DNA from: Cercis canadensis
Lineage: Eukaryota > Streptophyta > Magnoliopsida > Fabales > Fabaceae
DNA: 64,000 bases
Direction of reading: 5' to 3'
Assembly: GCA_003255065.1 (NCBI GenBank)
Contig: QAOA01005024.1
Location: 372,395 to 436,394, forward strand
The notes under the pieces were generated by a model, which was not told the origin of the DNA, did not search any database, and worked only from the letters and a program-made list of their open reading frames with translations. This document shows positions 36,701-49,450 of this stretch, one piece after another. A program made the position numbers and the translations under genes. Position 1 is the stretch's first letter; each line of letters begins with the position of its first letter.

Positions 36701-37824
36701 CGGAATCCAACTCTTGGAGCCTATCTCTCCCCTTTCGATGGATGTTTATGAGGTTTACTGTTTCCACAGGCATAATTTTGCCTCCTATGTCACGCTTTTC
36801 ATGTTTGGAGGAATTAGATTTAAGTTACTGTAATCTCAGGGATGAAATACTTCCTGTTGATCTTGGCTGCTTATCATCATTATGGAAGTTAGAACTAAGT
36901 GGGAATAATTTTATTAACCTACCAGCTAGCTGCATTTCTAATCTTTCTAAGCTATATCATCTTGGGTTAGATTGCTGCCCAAGGCTTGAGTCGGTGCCTA
37001 TGCTTCCTCCACATATAGGATCTTTATATGGAAGAAATTCTGGTTCATGGAAACCATTCTCTGATCCTCAATACCTTTGTGATTTTTTCTCGTCACACCA
37101 ACAGGTACGTTCAGCTACATATACATCACTCCAAGAAGCTCCATTTTTGTTTATTCCGGGGAGTGATATTCCACCATGGTTCAGCAATCAAAACTACTTT
37201 TATGTGGATTTACCATTTCATCATGAAGTACTAAGTAAATCCACAGTTTACCAGGCAACATTGCTACCTGGTGATTGTGTGTCATTGATATCAATAATAG
37301 TGGACATCCCTCATTATTGTCTTTCAAGTGAATGGTGGGGAATTGCTGTATGCCTTGTGCTAGAAAATCTATTTCCTTCTACTCCATGGTCTGTAACTCC
37401 AGTAATCAGGTGGTTTTGTAAATCTGCCGAAGTTGAATTGCCCAACCCCTCAGGTGGGTCCTATCTTCGCTTGCTTGAACGGTTTAGTGACCCTCACTTG
37501 TTTATTATATTGTTGAGAGGTAATGATAGAAATATTCAGCGACATCTAAGAGATGATCATAACAAGCTGCAGTTATTTTTTTATACTAACACTATGCTGA
37601 AAATGAACGGGTGTGGATGCCGTGTGTTATGTAAGGAAGATTTGGAAGCATGGGGCAAAGCCAGGGATGAACGAAGACAAAATAATAACTTTGAGATCCC
37701 TTCCAGCAGTCTCAAGAGATCAAGAGTAAGAGAGATGTGGGATGACAATCAATGCTGTGATGGATTTGAGGGAGAATTTCTAAATACATCAAATGCAGAA
37801 GCAAAACGAAGAAAACTTGGATAA
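33797..37824 (+). CDS. TNL2: TIR-NB-LRR immune receptor
   Basis: Intracellular receptor of about 1180 residues, near-identical to TNL1 from exon 2 onward. Exons are 33797-34296, 34554-35658, 35790-36062 and 36160-37824. The TIR has the catalytic glutamate (E96, WCLDEL), but a one-codon deletion turns FRGEDTR into FRGDTR. P-loop GMGGIGKTT (223-231), GLPLAL, MHD (495-497), LRRs, PGSDIPPWFSN and the KRRKLG tail are intact. Intron 2 starts GC (35659, AAG/GCAAGT). Differences from TNL1 are scattered in the LRR and post-LRR parts, where recognition specificity usually lies. The N-terminal MAAGTGGPSSS differs from TNL1. Probable 3' UTR donor 10 nt after the stop. Confidence 0.93.
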
Positions 37825-38868
37825 AACATTCTCAGTAAGTTATCATCTACCATGCTTTTATGGCAATAGCTTATTTTTGGTGTCTTTGGTTTCTTTGTGG
37901 GACACTGCTATTTGCAATGAAATTTTTTAACAGAAATATGTTCCAAAATTTGCAATATCTGTTGGATGCTTCCTTATGTTTAGTATTTTCCATCTTTGTC
38001 TCTCCTGAAAGGTAATTTTGATAAAACACTTATATTATTTATGAATTCTATACTAGAAAAAAAAAAATGAATATCATTTTAATTTGAAAGCATAGGCCCA
38101 CTTCTGACATTGCATCCTATTTTTAAGCATTTTTTTTCCTTTAAAATATGAGAATAATGATAAGTTGCCATTATATATTTAAAGTTTATTTGTAAAATAA
38201 AAAAAGAAAAGCAATGACATGCATGTATGTGGATATAATATTCTAGAAATATATGTATATAGAGTATATAGACATTCAAACTTTTTCCATCGACTAGTTC
38301 ATATTATGGCATTGAAACTACAAATTGTACTCTTTGACTTGTAGGCTTGAGAATAGGGCTACTGTGCTTATAATGTATTGGCTTGCACTGGGCTTTACTG
38401 CTATATGCATGTTCTGAACTCTGCTTCAAACTTCTGCTTTTTCTTCCATCAACATTCCAGGCCTAAACTATTTTACATATTTGGAAGGGTTGTGCAGAGT
38501 ATTGTGGAGGCTCTAATGGTAACTCCAAGGAATTTAGAAATGAAACCATAATGAGGTTATCATGGCCACTCTGATTATTCAAGACAAGTTGAAGATGTGC
38601 AGTGTGGGATAGCCGACTAATTTCTTCTTAATTGCTTGAGTCTTGGATTCATCATGACCTCAATGAAAAGTTTTCATCGTTTGTGTATTTTAGTAAGGTA
38701 TGTGTATTGTCTTAAGATGGATAATTTCCCAATTGGTTGCACCAAACCTGAGTATTTATCATTAAGCATAGATGACAATGGTTTGATGAAACAACCAGTT
38801 GAATTTTTTGAAGGAAGTTAAGATCTCATGTTTGGCTCTAACAAGTGAAATGGAATGGAAAGTGTTGC
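37825..38868. other. TNL2 downstream region
   Basis: Matches 21936-22989 after TNL1, including CTCA/GTAAGT after the stop and the TCAACATTCCAG candidate acceptor near 38460. It has one copy of the 36-bp unit that is doubled in TNL1. No gene. Confidence 0.5.
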
Positions 38869-40168
38869 TGTTGCAACGAAGCACAAGTGTATGTTATCGT
38901 CTTACAAGTAATGAAGTGAAAGTAAAGATCGTCCTTCGAGAATTAATATTATTAACTACTGAAATTGGATTAATTTCAATTTTATCAAATCAATGATTTA
39001 AAGGAATTTCAAATATCTATAGTAAATAAATTAAAAACAAACTAAAGCAGTTATACTTTACGAAGTAATTAAGAGAAAAAAAAATTAGGGATTATGATTT
39101 CAACATAATTAATCTTGGTTTTCATCCCTTTTGCCCTCAATTTATGATTCATCTTTCTAATAGTTAGTCAAGATTCTCTAATTTATTCATTAGCCTTTTT
39201 CAAGGTTTAGTGAAAATATTCTTAATTACTAACTCACTATATTTCTATATTTATATTTCTATGTGAGTTATAATAATCAATAATTTATTATGTTCTATGG
39301 ATTTTTTTAATTAACTACACATGTTATGCAAGTATATCCTCATCTTACATGCAACCTCTGGTATTTATCTCAGTGAACTAGACACACAAATTTCTTTTTG
39401 GTCTCATTGTAATTAGATAATCAACTAATTAATGGTCAGTTAACTAGAAACATGAAGAATAGAGATGAATACTCAAGTAGAAAAGATAAATATTAGATTA
39501 ATTCCAAAAGAAATTTCAACAATTCATAATTAGACTATATCGTAGCTTTAGATAAGAAATTAGTTCATAACATGAAATAAGAATATGATTGAATAATTTC
39601 AAGACAAAGAAAAAGAATAAAACTTAGCAAAGAAGTCCAAATTTGCTGTTACCAATTTATACTCTAATCCTTGCTTCGCTCTTGCTTCCTTTCAAAAACA
39701 TCCACGGAAGAGAGAGAGAAAGTCCTTCAATTGAAACTTGGTGTCCTATTTATACTTTTCTACAAAATCCTAATTAAAGTCAAGAAAATAAAATCACCGC
39801 CTCTTGGAGCGCTGAGGCCTTTGCTTTGGAGAATTGGGGCGCTCTGCCTCTGGTGAGATGAAGAGCTATGAGCGCTGGAGTGCCAACTCTCTGTCTAGTG
39901 TGTGAAATAGCTACTGGGGTTCTTGCATTGGGGCGCTGAGGCGCCTGTTGACTGGCTGCAACTCTTGGTTTCAAGGGCTGCTACGCTTAGTTTCTATCTC
40001 ATAATGCCAATTTAGCCATTATTTTTCCCTTAAGGACTACAATCTCTGAGTCTTCAGTGAACCTACAAAAATAGCAAAAACACATTATTTAAAACTCAAA
40101 ATACTCAAAAAACTTACATAATATTAAGCTGAGAACAACTATAAAGTAGATATAAAATCTATTTAATA
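38869..40168. mobile_element. Solo LTR, 1300 bp, target duplication GTTGC
   Basis: Starts TGTTGCAACGAAG, ends TTTAATA, and is flanked by GTTGC at 38864-38868 and 40169-40173. It occupies the same position relative to TNL2 as 22990-24320 does to TNL1, so one insertion was copied by the tandem duplication. A deletion has removed part of the GC-rich patch (39860-39965). Confidence 0.8.
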
Positions 40169-40173
40169 GTTGC

Positions 40174-42108
40174 TAAGCATGTTATGAATAATGTGCCGTA
40201 TTTGTTTCTTGGAAAGCTGCAAAAACTATAGCTTCTTGAGTTTTAGGGTGTGTTTGCATGGAGAACTATTTAATTAAAAAACTTATTTTTTTAAAAACAA
40301 AAGCTTTATTTTTAGGCTTTTTTAAAAGTTCTAATTTTGGCTTAATAAAGTGCTTTTGAAAATTGTTAAAAGCTGATTCAGATGTACATAATATTTTTTT
40401 TGAACGGAACTCTTTTTTTTTTTCTAAAAGTTTCTTTATCCAAATACACTCTTAAAATTATTCAACCAATGAATTGCAAAATTTTTCATGTGTTTTTTTT
40501 TCTCCTTGAAGGTTCAACCTCTCTTGTAAATTATTAGATTCTTTATTATTAAATCACACTTAGTGGCTTATGTTTTTTAAATTGGCTAATTATTTAATAC
40601 TACTTGCGGTATTTATACCATAGATGGAATTGATAACTTGAACGATTTGTGCTATTTGTTTTATTTAATAGACATGTGTGAATGTAATGAAACAAATGAT
40701 TTTTTATATAGATAATCTTCAAAGGAATTTTAGTTTTGGTATAGATATCACTTGTAGTATTCAATAATTGGCCTTTTAAATTTCAACACTTCTACATTTC
40801 TCAATCAAATTTTTTTTCTTTTGAGTTTTAATAGTAAGAATATTTTTAGGCAAATTTTTACTTATTAAAATTAAGTCTCTCTTTAAAATGAACTTCTGAA
40901 AGTTATTATTTGAGAGAATTATTCTAAATTTCCAAATCTTAGAACAAAATATCCTAGAGTATAAGAGGGATAAAATTTTCAAGTAATGCTTAACATATTA
41001 GATACCTCATTGATCTTACGTGGTTATTCTCTTTATAATTGAACATAAATAATCACATATATACTATATAAAATAATTACATATTTTATGTATGATAACC
41101 ACATAAGACTAAGAGTATTTTATACATGATAATCACATCGGTCAAGTATTTGCACAGAAAATTCATCAGTCTCTCACTCCATTCCAAGGTCTTTTGTTTT
41201 GTGGCTAAGGTTTAGAAGGATAAGTCTCCTTTATTTTATCTTGAGAAAACTATTCCTTAGTTCTAAAACTAAGAAGAAAAGACACTTAAATGCTAAAGGA
41301 ATTAGAATTTCAAGTAAGTGCTTGCCATATAACAAAAATTATCAAAAATACCCCTTAATATTGTATTGTTATTTTGTTTATACTTAAACATAATAACTTC
41401 GTACCAAATAAAATAGTCATGTATATAAACATAATAGTCATATAGTATTAAAGGATATTTTAGTTAATTTATCCGTGTTGCATACCTACTTAGCATTTCA
41501 ATTTCTTGATCACTAAAGTGTCTTTTCTCTTTCGTAGCAGAACTTAAAAAATAATTTTCCATTTTATTCTTTAACTGTCCAGATTCCTTACCTTTTAAAT
41601 CATAAAGTTTCTTAATGACACTTAACAGTAAACACAAGCACAAAATCCTCCCCATTTTCCCTTTTTTTTTTTGTTGGAACAAGACAAGGAACTTCCCTCT
41701 AATAATTTTGGAGTTGTTTACTCAAGCACTAACACGCAAATTTCTCAATGCAAACCTCTTCTTGATGCTCTAACCCTTACTCCTTATCTTCGTCATCTTC
41801 CTGCACCTTCACACACAGCACCAATTCTTCCTCTGGCAGCAAAACGAACCAAAGACACCAGTAGCAAACAGACTCATTTAGAGTCAGATCTTGATCTCCC
41901 TGTTTCAGAGGTAAAACCCCTTTCACTGTTCTTCTTTTCTATCTAATTGTTGAACAATGGCTCTGATTCTGTGTATTTAACTGTGCTTCTTTGACCCTTT
42001 CTCATTGTTGAACAATCTCCGCCTATATTTGAAAATAATTGTGGGGACTAATTGGTAGAAGCTATAATCTTTTTAGGGACCAAAATAATTGGATTCATTC
42101 TGAACCTA

Positions 42109-42144
<36 letters not shown>

Positions 42145-42873
42145 NTTTTTTTTTATGTTTTATTTTGTATGAGTTCAGCTAAAACTACAAAATATAAAAA
42201 AGAATTCTACTTATTGTTGAACATTGACTGTGACTTCCTTTCTTTCCAATATGAAGTCTTGTACCCAAGGGGAAAAGAGAAGAGAAGAATATGCATGATG
42301 CAGTAATCACAATAACTGGTGCAGATAGTGAATAGTATAACTTGGGATTTTAATTTTTTTTTTTTTTTTTTTTCCGTAGCTTTTGATTAGGTGGATTCTA
42401 AAATTGATTGCTTTATTGGTGATGGTGACTTAAATTTAGCTACTAAAAATATATGAAATTACTTGAATTAGATTGATTGTAACTTATACTCTATTTGGCC
42501 ACTAGCAGGGACACAACTACTAATAACTTAATCTGGAGCATTATAATCCTATTCAATGTTACTTGTGTAAACTGGGAATCATTCATTGTTAAATTTTTCT
42601 AAAAAATGAGAAGACTGCAGTAGGGCCAATGACATGCTGATGTGAATACACTAGAAGAATATAAGATCAATGGAAGAACATTAATGCAGTTCACTATGAT
42701 TTGACCTAGTTTTTGATACTTAGATTTTGCAGTTGGTTTGTTAGTGACAATATGGCCTTGTTTTTTGGTTAGCCAGACATAGGATCTTCACATTCATTTT
42801 AGGAATCTCCACTGGGTGAAAGCGTGAACATTTAAGTGACTGATAATACCACAAAATAACATCACAATCACCA
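40174..42873. other. TNL2 to TNL3 interval, first part
   Basis: No gene. Collinear with 24326-26851. Holds AT-rich spacer, the leader block ending at 41910, and a long poly-T run at 42111-42154 with an unresolved N at 42145. Frames crossing the poly-T are artefacts. Confidence 0.55.
41740..41910 (+). other. Conserved leader block ahead of TNL3
   Basis: The fullest copy of the block: KPLLDALTLTPYLRHL, then APILPLAAKR...SDLDLPVSE, ending CAGAG/GTAAAACCCC. The frame is open from 41671 but without an ATG in frame. It is about 3.5 kb ahead of the TIR exon. Either a 5' UTR exon or the relic of another gene; I do not recognise the peptide. Confidence 0.4.
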
Positions 42874-43832
42874 TGATGTGAATCCCTATGGGGTAACCCA
42901 AGATGGAGATTCCAAACGCCCAATGAATCGTCTAAATCAAGTTTCGGGAAAACAAGGACCTCGACCCATTGCTTACAAAAGCGGGAACCGAAGGTATATG
43001 TGGAAGGGTATGAACGCCACGCTCGAGAGAGATAGAAGGCGAGCGATAAGTTCTAGGGTTGAATGCCACAAGAACCTAGGGTTCTTGATAAGATCTTAAA
43101 GTTCTACACAGAGAACAATGAAGGAAAATTCCTCTCAATTCTGATTTGTCAAAGTTTTTGCTGCCACAAGACGGTCAACTCCCTTAAAAAGAAAACAAAC
43201 CTAAACCGTATTCCTAATTGGGTAAAACCCAAGTCCAACAAAATAACCCACAAATATTAAGACTAAGCCCAAATACCTAATAAAAGTCCAATAACTCAAG
43301 AAAACATAAAGTTACATGAAAATGGGTCCGAATTGGCTTAAACTCGGAGCTAACTCGGATTGGATGGTTAAAACACAAGAGGAGAATTTTGGTCCAGGCC
43401 CATTCTGTTGGAGACCTGTTCTAAGTCGTCCCTTCACCAAACTGAGTGTGCCTTATGTCATTGTTATAGTTCAGAATCTCATCTTTCACTTCGTTTTGGA
43501 ATCATCTTATTCGGACTTATAACGTGAAAGTTATAGCCAAAACAAAATCACTGCCTGCCTAGTGCTTGCCTAGCGCTGGGGCGCCTGGCTTCTGCCCTGG
43601 AGTGCTGGGGCGCCCTAAATGGAGGGATGGGGTGCTGCCTTGCTGTCAATTTTGCCGGTTTCGCTTTCTAGGACCCCAATCAAGCATATAACCTCATGAT
43701 TCTTAAATCCTTCCATCTAGGCTTGATCCTTTAGCTCCAAACACCTCAATACACCCTCCGATAACCACTTGAATCTTCTTTGCTTGCCATGGCTCATTTG
43801 GAGCTTTGTTGGTGCTTTCTTGATTCTCATCA
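42874..43832. mobile_element. Solo LTR, 959 bp, target duplication CACCA
   Basis: The insertion runs from TGATGTGAATC to GATTCTCATCA and is flanked by the perfect 5-bp duplication CACCA (42869-42873 and 43833-43837). The paralogous empty sites are preserved at about 26852 and 53612, where ATCACAATCACCAAGAAGCA is uninterrupted. TG...CA ends plus 5-bp duplication identify an LTR; with no internal region it is a solo LTR. Frames at 42878-43522 lie within it and are noise. It inserted after the 16-kb duplication, or into only one copy. Confidence 0.92.
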
Positions 43833-43837
43833 CACCA

Positions 43838-45412
43838 AGAAGCAGATGCTCTAGATTTTGAACCCAACTTTAAATATGAGTACATGACTTGGTGAGGTAT
43901 TGCTTGTGTTCACAAGATGGCTTTGTTGTAGGTATATCACTTGTATCAGCATATTAAAACCCCATGCCTTGTTCCTATGTAGTCCTGTAGATAAAGAGGA
44001 AAAGACACAGTGAGTACGCTGGAGCTCCTTTGTTGCTCAAGTTAGTGGCCACCTCTTGTGAGGATTGGAGAGACTCAATAGGAAAGTGTAACTATCTTCA
44101 TTCAATCCTTTTCAGTTGAAGTTAATTACTGTCAAAATTAAATGCATCCAAGTATAATTTCTTGAAATTTCTTTCTAATATAACTTATTTAATGTTAAAT
44201 TGAAAAGGCCTACATAAAATCAGTGTCATCACTAAACTAAGGAAAAAGGATTTTTATGAGGAGTCAACTAAAAGTAGTCAAGGATGAGTGAATTTTATTG
44301 AAAATTTGAAATTTGCTGCAATTAGGGTCATAACTTGTGAGTTCTGTTTAGTATAGTTATGTAGTTTCATGGTATGATTTGAGAGCTTTTTTAACTAAAT
44401 GGCTCAACTTTTGTGTGAGAGGCATATTAGAAACAAAACTTATGTTTTAGTCTACACCTAAGTGGAAGTCATGCAGGGCATCAGTCTTCTAGGAAGGCAG
44501 TGTTGAGTTCTTTATTCCATATCCTTTGTCTCTTTTTGTCTTCGTTTCTCTTGTCTGCCCTCCACTCTTTCTCACTTTCTGGCTTACATCTCTACATTTA
44601 TCTTCAAATCACACTCTCTGGCAGAGATTCATCTTCATCACAAACATGTATGCCGACACTGCTACAACAACTACGCTTACGGAATCAGCCTCTTGACCTT
44701 GTGAAGGTTGGAATTTTTTCCTTTTTGTCTGGTTTTAGATCTATTTGTGGACCATTATTTTCCTATTCTTTGTTATTTGTGTAAAATGGGAATCATTTTT
44801 CGTTAAATTTCTCTAGGAAATGAAAAGCAGATAAAGAAATTTTGATTTTCAACTATAGCTCCAGAACATCTTGAACCAGTTTTCTTTTTTTTGGCTGATA
44901 CTTGTTATCTCTCTAGATGGCAGTTCAGTCAGAAGAATATAGGATCAGTGGAAGAACATTAATACAGTGTAAAACTATTGTTTTAGAAAAACTATGGTTT
45001 TGTTGTTTTTTGTTAGCAGACATAATATGTTTACATTCATTTTAGAGGACTCCACTTGTTGAAAAGGTAAACATTTAAGTGAAAAGATAATACTACAAAA
45101 TAACACCACAATCACAAAGAATATATACACAATAGATTTGAACCCAAATCCTAAGCACCACCCCAAACATGAATATGAGTATGTGACTAGCCAAGCTATT
45201 GTTGGTCACAAGCTGATTTTGTTGTAAGCATATCACCTGTTTCAGGGGATTCATTCTCCATGCCTGCATCAATTTTTATCAAGTTTCAACTATGCTGATC
45301 GATTTTACTTCTCATTCTTTTAGTAATCAATATGGTTTTGATGTTGTAGGTACATGACTGTTTCAACCCATGGTGGCTCTATGATGTAACGTTCTAACTT
45401 TTCAGAGTTTCA
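43838..45412. other. TNL2 to TNL3 interval, second part
   Basis: Collinear with 26860-28419. Contains a block ending GTGAAG/GTTGG at 44706 and the acceptor TTGTAG/GTAC at 45349, which could be the 5' UTR intron of TNL3. No gene is supported; the 94-codon frame at 44500-44784 crosses the putative donor. Confidence 0.5.
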
Positions 45413-48400
45413 ATGGCTGTTGCTGCTGGTGGACCATCTTCCTCAAATTCTTCTCTCAACTCAATCCCACGATGGAAATTTCACGTTTTCTTGAGTTTTA
45501 GGGGAGAAGACACCCGCAAAAGTTTTACAGACTACCTCTATGCTACTTTGCAAGCCAAGAGAATAATTACTTTTAGGGATGATGAACAACTTGAGAGAGG
45601 AGAAGTTATTTCTGAACAACTCCTTAAAGCCATTGAAGAATCTCTCTCTGCAATTGTTGTTCTCTCCCCACAATATGCTTCTTCCAGTTGGTGTTTGGAT
45701 GAGCTCCATAAAATTCTTGAATCTAGAAAAGTGTTGGGCAGAGAAGTTTTCCCAGTCTTCTATGATGTTGACCACTCTGATGTAAGGTGCCAGAAGGGAA
45801 GTTTTGGCGAAGCATTTAAAAAACATGAACAAAGATATAAAGAAGACAGGATTAAAAGATGGAGAGATGCCTTAACAGAAGTTACTGATTTACCTGGATG
45901 GCACTCCAAGGATAGGTAATTTGAACTTGTCATTGTTTAGGTATGAAGTAGAATAGCAGATTGAAAAATGAAAACCCATAATCAAGTTACAATTAATAAT
46001 ACTGAATATGTGGCCAAAACAGTCAATTTATGAGCATAACAGTTGAGCTAGAAAAGTATTGAGTATATTTTCTGGATCTATGTAGAAGGTGCTAAATATT
46101 TGACAACCTGTATTATCTCATGCTTCCTATATTTCATTCTAATTGATATTGAACTTTCTGCTAGATTATCCTTTTCTTCCATGCAGGCACGAGTCACACC
46201 TCATTAAAGAAATTGTAGCTGAAGTATGGACAAAACTGCAAGCCAAATTGCCATCATTTAATGATGGATTAGTTGGAATTGATTCAAGGATGGAAGACAT
46301 GTTTTCACTTTTAGCCAGAGGATCAGAGGATGTTCGCTTCATAGGAATTTGGGGCATGGGTGGTATAGGAAAGACAACTCTTGCTAGAGTTGTTTATGAG
46401 AGAATCCGCAATGAATTTGAAGTTAGTTGCTTTCTTTCAAATGTTAGAGAGATTTCTAGTAAAAGCAGTCATGGTCTGGTTCAGCTACAAAGAGGATTTC
46501 TTTCTCATTTGAAAATAAGAGGCATGGAAATCAAAGATTCATATCAGGGCGAGAAAACCATTAGAAACCTTTTCTTCAACAAAAAAGTTCTGCTTGTCCT
46601 TGATGATGTAAACACTAATAGCCAATTAGAGAATTTGGCTGGAAAGCAAGAATGGTTTGGTCGAGGGAGTAGAGTTATAATAACAACTAGAGATAGGCAC
46701 CTGCTGACATCACACGGAGTATCTGAAAAGTATGAGATCCAAATCTTAAATAGTTATGAATCCCTTCAACTTTTCTGTCAGAAAGCCTTTAAAGATCAGC
46801 CTGAACAATGTTATCTAGAGTTGTCTAAAATTGTGATTCGATATGCTGGGGGCCTCCCTTTGGCACTCAAAGTATTGGGTTCCTTTCTTTGTGGAAGAAG
46901 TGTACCTGAATGGGAAAATGCTCTGGACAAGATCAGAAAGGTTCCACATAGAGATATTATAAGTACACTTCGAATAAGCTATGAAGCATTAGATGATATG
47001 GAAAAGAATATATTTTTGCATATAGCCTGCTTCTTTAAGGACATGGACAAAGATAAGGTGACACATATATTGAAAATATGCGATCTTAATCCAGTTATTG
47101 GAATAAATGTCCTTCTTGAGAAATCCTTGCTAACTGAATATTGTGAGGGTAGTCAATGGTTTCTGCAGATGCATGATATATTGCAAGAAATGGGTAAGAA
47201 TATTGTTATTCATGAATCTCCTAATAATGCTGGAAAACGTAGTAGGTTGTGGTTGCAAGAGGATATTGATCATGTATTGACAAAAAATAAGGCAAGTACC
47301 TGCTTAATTTTTACTTGCGTGTCTGATGAATTTTAATTTAATTTATGCCTTTATACCCTGCCTATCATTCCTTATATTATTCACACAATATTTTTTTCCT
47401 CACAGGGATCTGAGTTTATTCAAGGCATACTTCTCATGTCTTGGCCATATGATGCACTATGGGATCCTAAAGCCTTCTCAAACATGTATAATCTTAAATT
47501 GTTGATGTTGAATAATGTGGATCTTCCACTTGGTCTCGATTGTCTTTCAGAAGGATTAAGATATCTTGAATGGGGAAAATTTCCTTTAGAAGAATTGCCA
47601 CTTGATGATCAACTCGACAAACTTGTTGAACTTAAAATGTTTGATAGCAAAATTAAGCAACCTTGGCATGGAACAAAGGTAAAGGTTTTATACTTTATCA
47701 TGAGCTTCTACATAGCTTGATATATGTCCTAGCCCAAGTCCTTCAAAAACTGACGAATTTTTTCCTGCTTTTTTGTTTTGATTAGTTTTTTGGAAAGCTG
47801 AAGCTCATTAATTTGGAACATTCTAAGGAACTAATTCAATTTCCTAGTGTTTTTGGGGTTCCATATCTTGAACAGTTGATCCTTGAAGGCTGTATAAACC
47901 TTGTAGAGGTTGACCAATCTGTTGGACTGCACAAGAAGCTTATGGTACTGAACTTGAAAAATTGTGTAAACCTTAAAATCCTTCCAAGAAAACTAGAAAT
48001 GGATTCACTGAAGAATTTCATTCTTTCTGGTTGTTCAAAAGTTAAAAAGCTTCCAGAGTTTGGGGACAATATGGAAAATCTATCAAAGCTTGATTTAAAG
48101 GATTGCAAAAATCTTGTTTGCCTTCCAAAATCAATTCATAATGTGAAATCTCTCAGAATTCTCAATATGGCTGGTTGTTCTAAATTTTCTAGGCTGCCAG
48201 AGAATTTGGATAAAAATGAGGCTTTGGAGGAGCTTAATGTGATGGGAACTGCCGTAAAAGAAGTACCTCCCTCCATTGTTCATTTAAAAGATCTGAAAAA
48301 ATTATGTTTAGGTGGACAAAGAGGGATGGAATCCAACTGGCAGAACTTATCTCTCCTCTTTCCATGGAAGTTTTGGAGGCATCCTGTTTCCAAGGGCATG

Positions 48401-49450
48401 ATGTTGCCTTCTATGTCAAGCTTTTCTCATTTGGAGGAATTAGATTTAAGTTATTGTAATCTCAGCGATGAATCACTTCCTGTTGATCTTGGCTGCTTAT
48501 CATCATTATGGAAGTTAGATCTAAGTGGGAATAATTTTATTAACCTAACAGCCAGCTGCATTTCTAATCTTTCAAAGCTACATCATCTGGAGTTAGATTG
48601 CTGCCCAAGGCTTGAGTCGGTGCCTAAGCTTCCTCCACATATAGGATCTTTATATGGAAGAAATTGTGCTTCATGGAAACCATTCTCAGATCCACAATAC
48701 CTTTGTGATTTTTTTGCGTCACACCAACAGGTACGTTCAATTCCATATACATCATGCCAAGAAGCACCTTTTTTGTTTATCACAGGGAGTGATATTCCAC
48801 CATGGTTCAGCAATCAAAAGTACTTTCATGTGGATTTACCATTTCAATTTGATGTAATAGATGAATTCACAGTTTACCCCATAACATTGCTACCTGGTGA
48901 TTGTGAGTCATTGATATCAATAATAGTGGAAATCCCTCATTATTGTCTTTCTAATGAATGGTGGGGAATTTCTGTATGCCTTGTGTTAGAAAATCCATTT
49001 CCTTCTACCCCCTGGTCTGTAACTCCAGTAGTGTATTGGATTTGTAAATCTGCCGAAGCTGAATTGCCCAACCCCTCCGGTGCATGCTATCTACGCTTGA
49101 TTGAAGAGTTTAGTGACCCTCACTTGTTTATTTTGTTGTTGAGAGGCAATAATAAAAATATTCAACGGCATCTAAGAAGTGATCATAACAAGCTTCAATT
49201 ATTATTTCATGCTCACAATTTGCTGAAAATGAGCAAGTGTGGATGCCGTGTGTTATGTAAGGAAGATTTGGAAGCATGGGGCAAAGCCTGGGGCGAACGA
49301 AGACAAAATAGTAACTTTGAGATCCCTTCGGGCAGTCTCAACAGATCAAGAGTAAGAGAGATTGGGGATGACAATCAATGCTGTGATGGATTTGAGGGAG
49401 AATATGCGAATACATCAAATGCAGAAGCAAAACGAAGAAAACTGGGATAA
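45413..49450 (+). CDS. TNL3: TIR-NB-LRR immune receptor
   Basis: Intracellular receptor of about 1181 residues. Exons are 45413-45915, 46187-47291, 47406-47678 and 47786-49450, all joining in frame. TIR with FRGEDTR and catalytic E97 (WCLDEL). NB-ARC P-loop GMGGIGKTT (224-232), VLLVLDDV, GLPLAL, MHD (496-498). Long LRR, post-LRR TGSDIPPWFSNQ and KRRKLG tail. Intron 2 again has a GC donor (47292, AAG/GCAAGT). It is more diverged from TNL1 and TNL2 than they are from each other, and it is the intact relative of TNL-P (shared MAVAAGGPSSSNSSLN start and shared TIR residues such as HSDVRCQ). Donor CTCA/GTAAGT follows the stop. Confidence 0.93.

Noticed and set aside
42052..42306. 84-codon frame across a long phenylalanine run
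   Set aside because: Encoded by the poly-T tract with an N; the counterpart at 26059 differs in frame and length.
42878..43522. Three short plus-strand frames
   Set aside because: Inside the CACCA-flanked solo LTR; no gag, pol or other motif.
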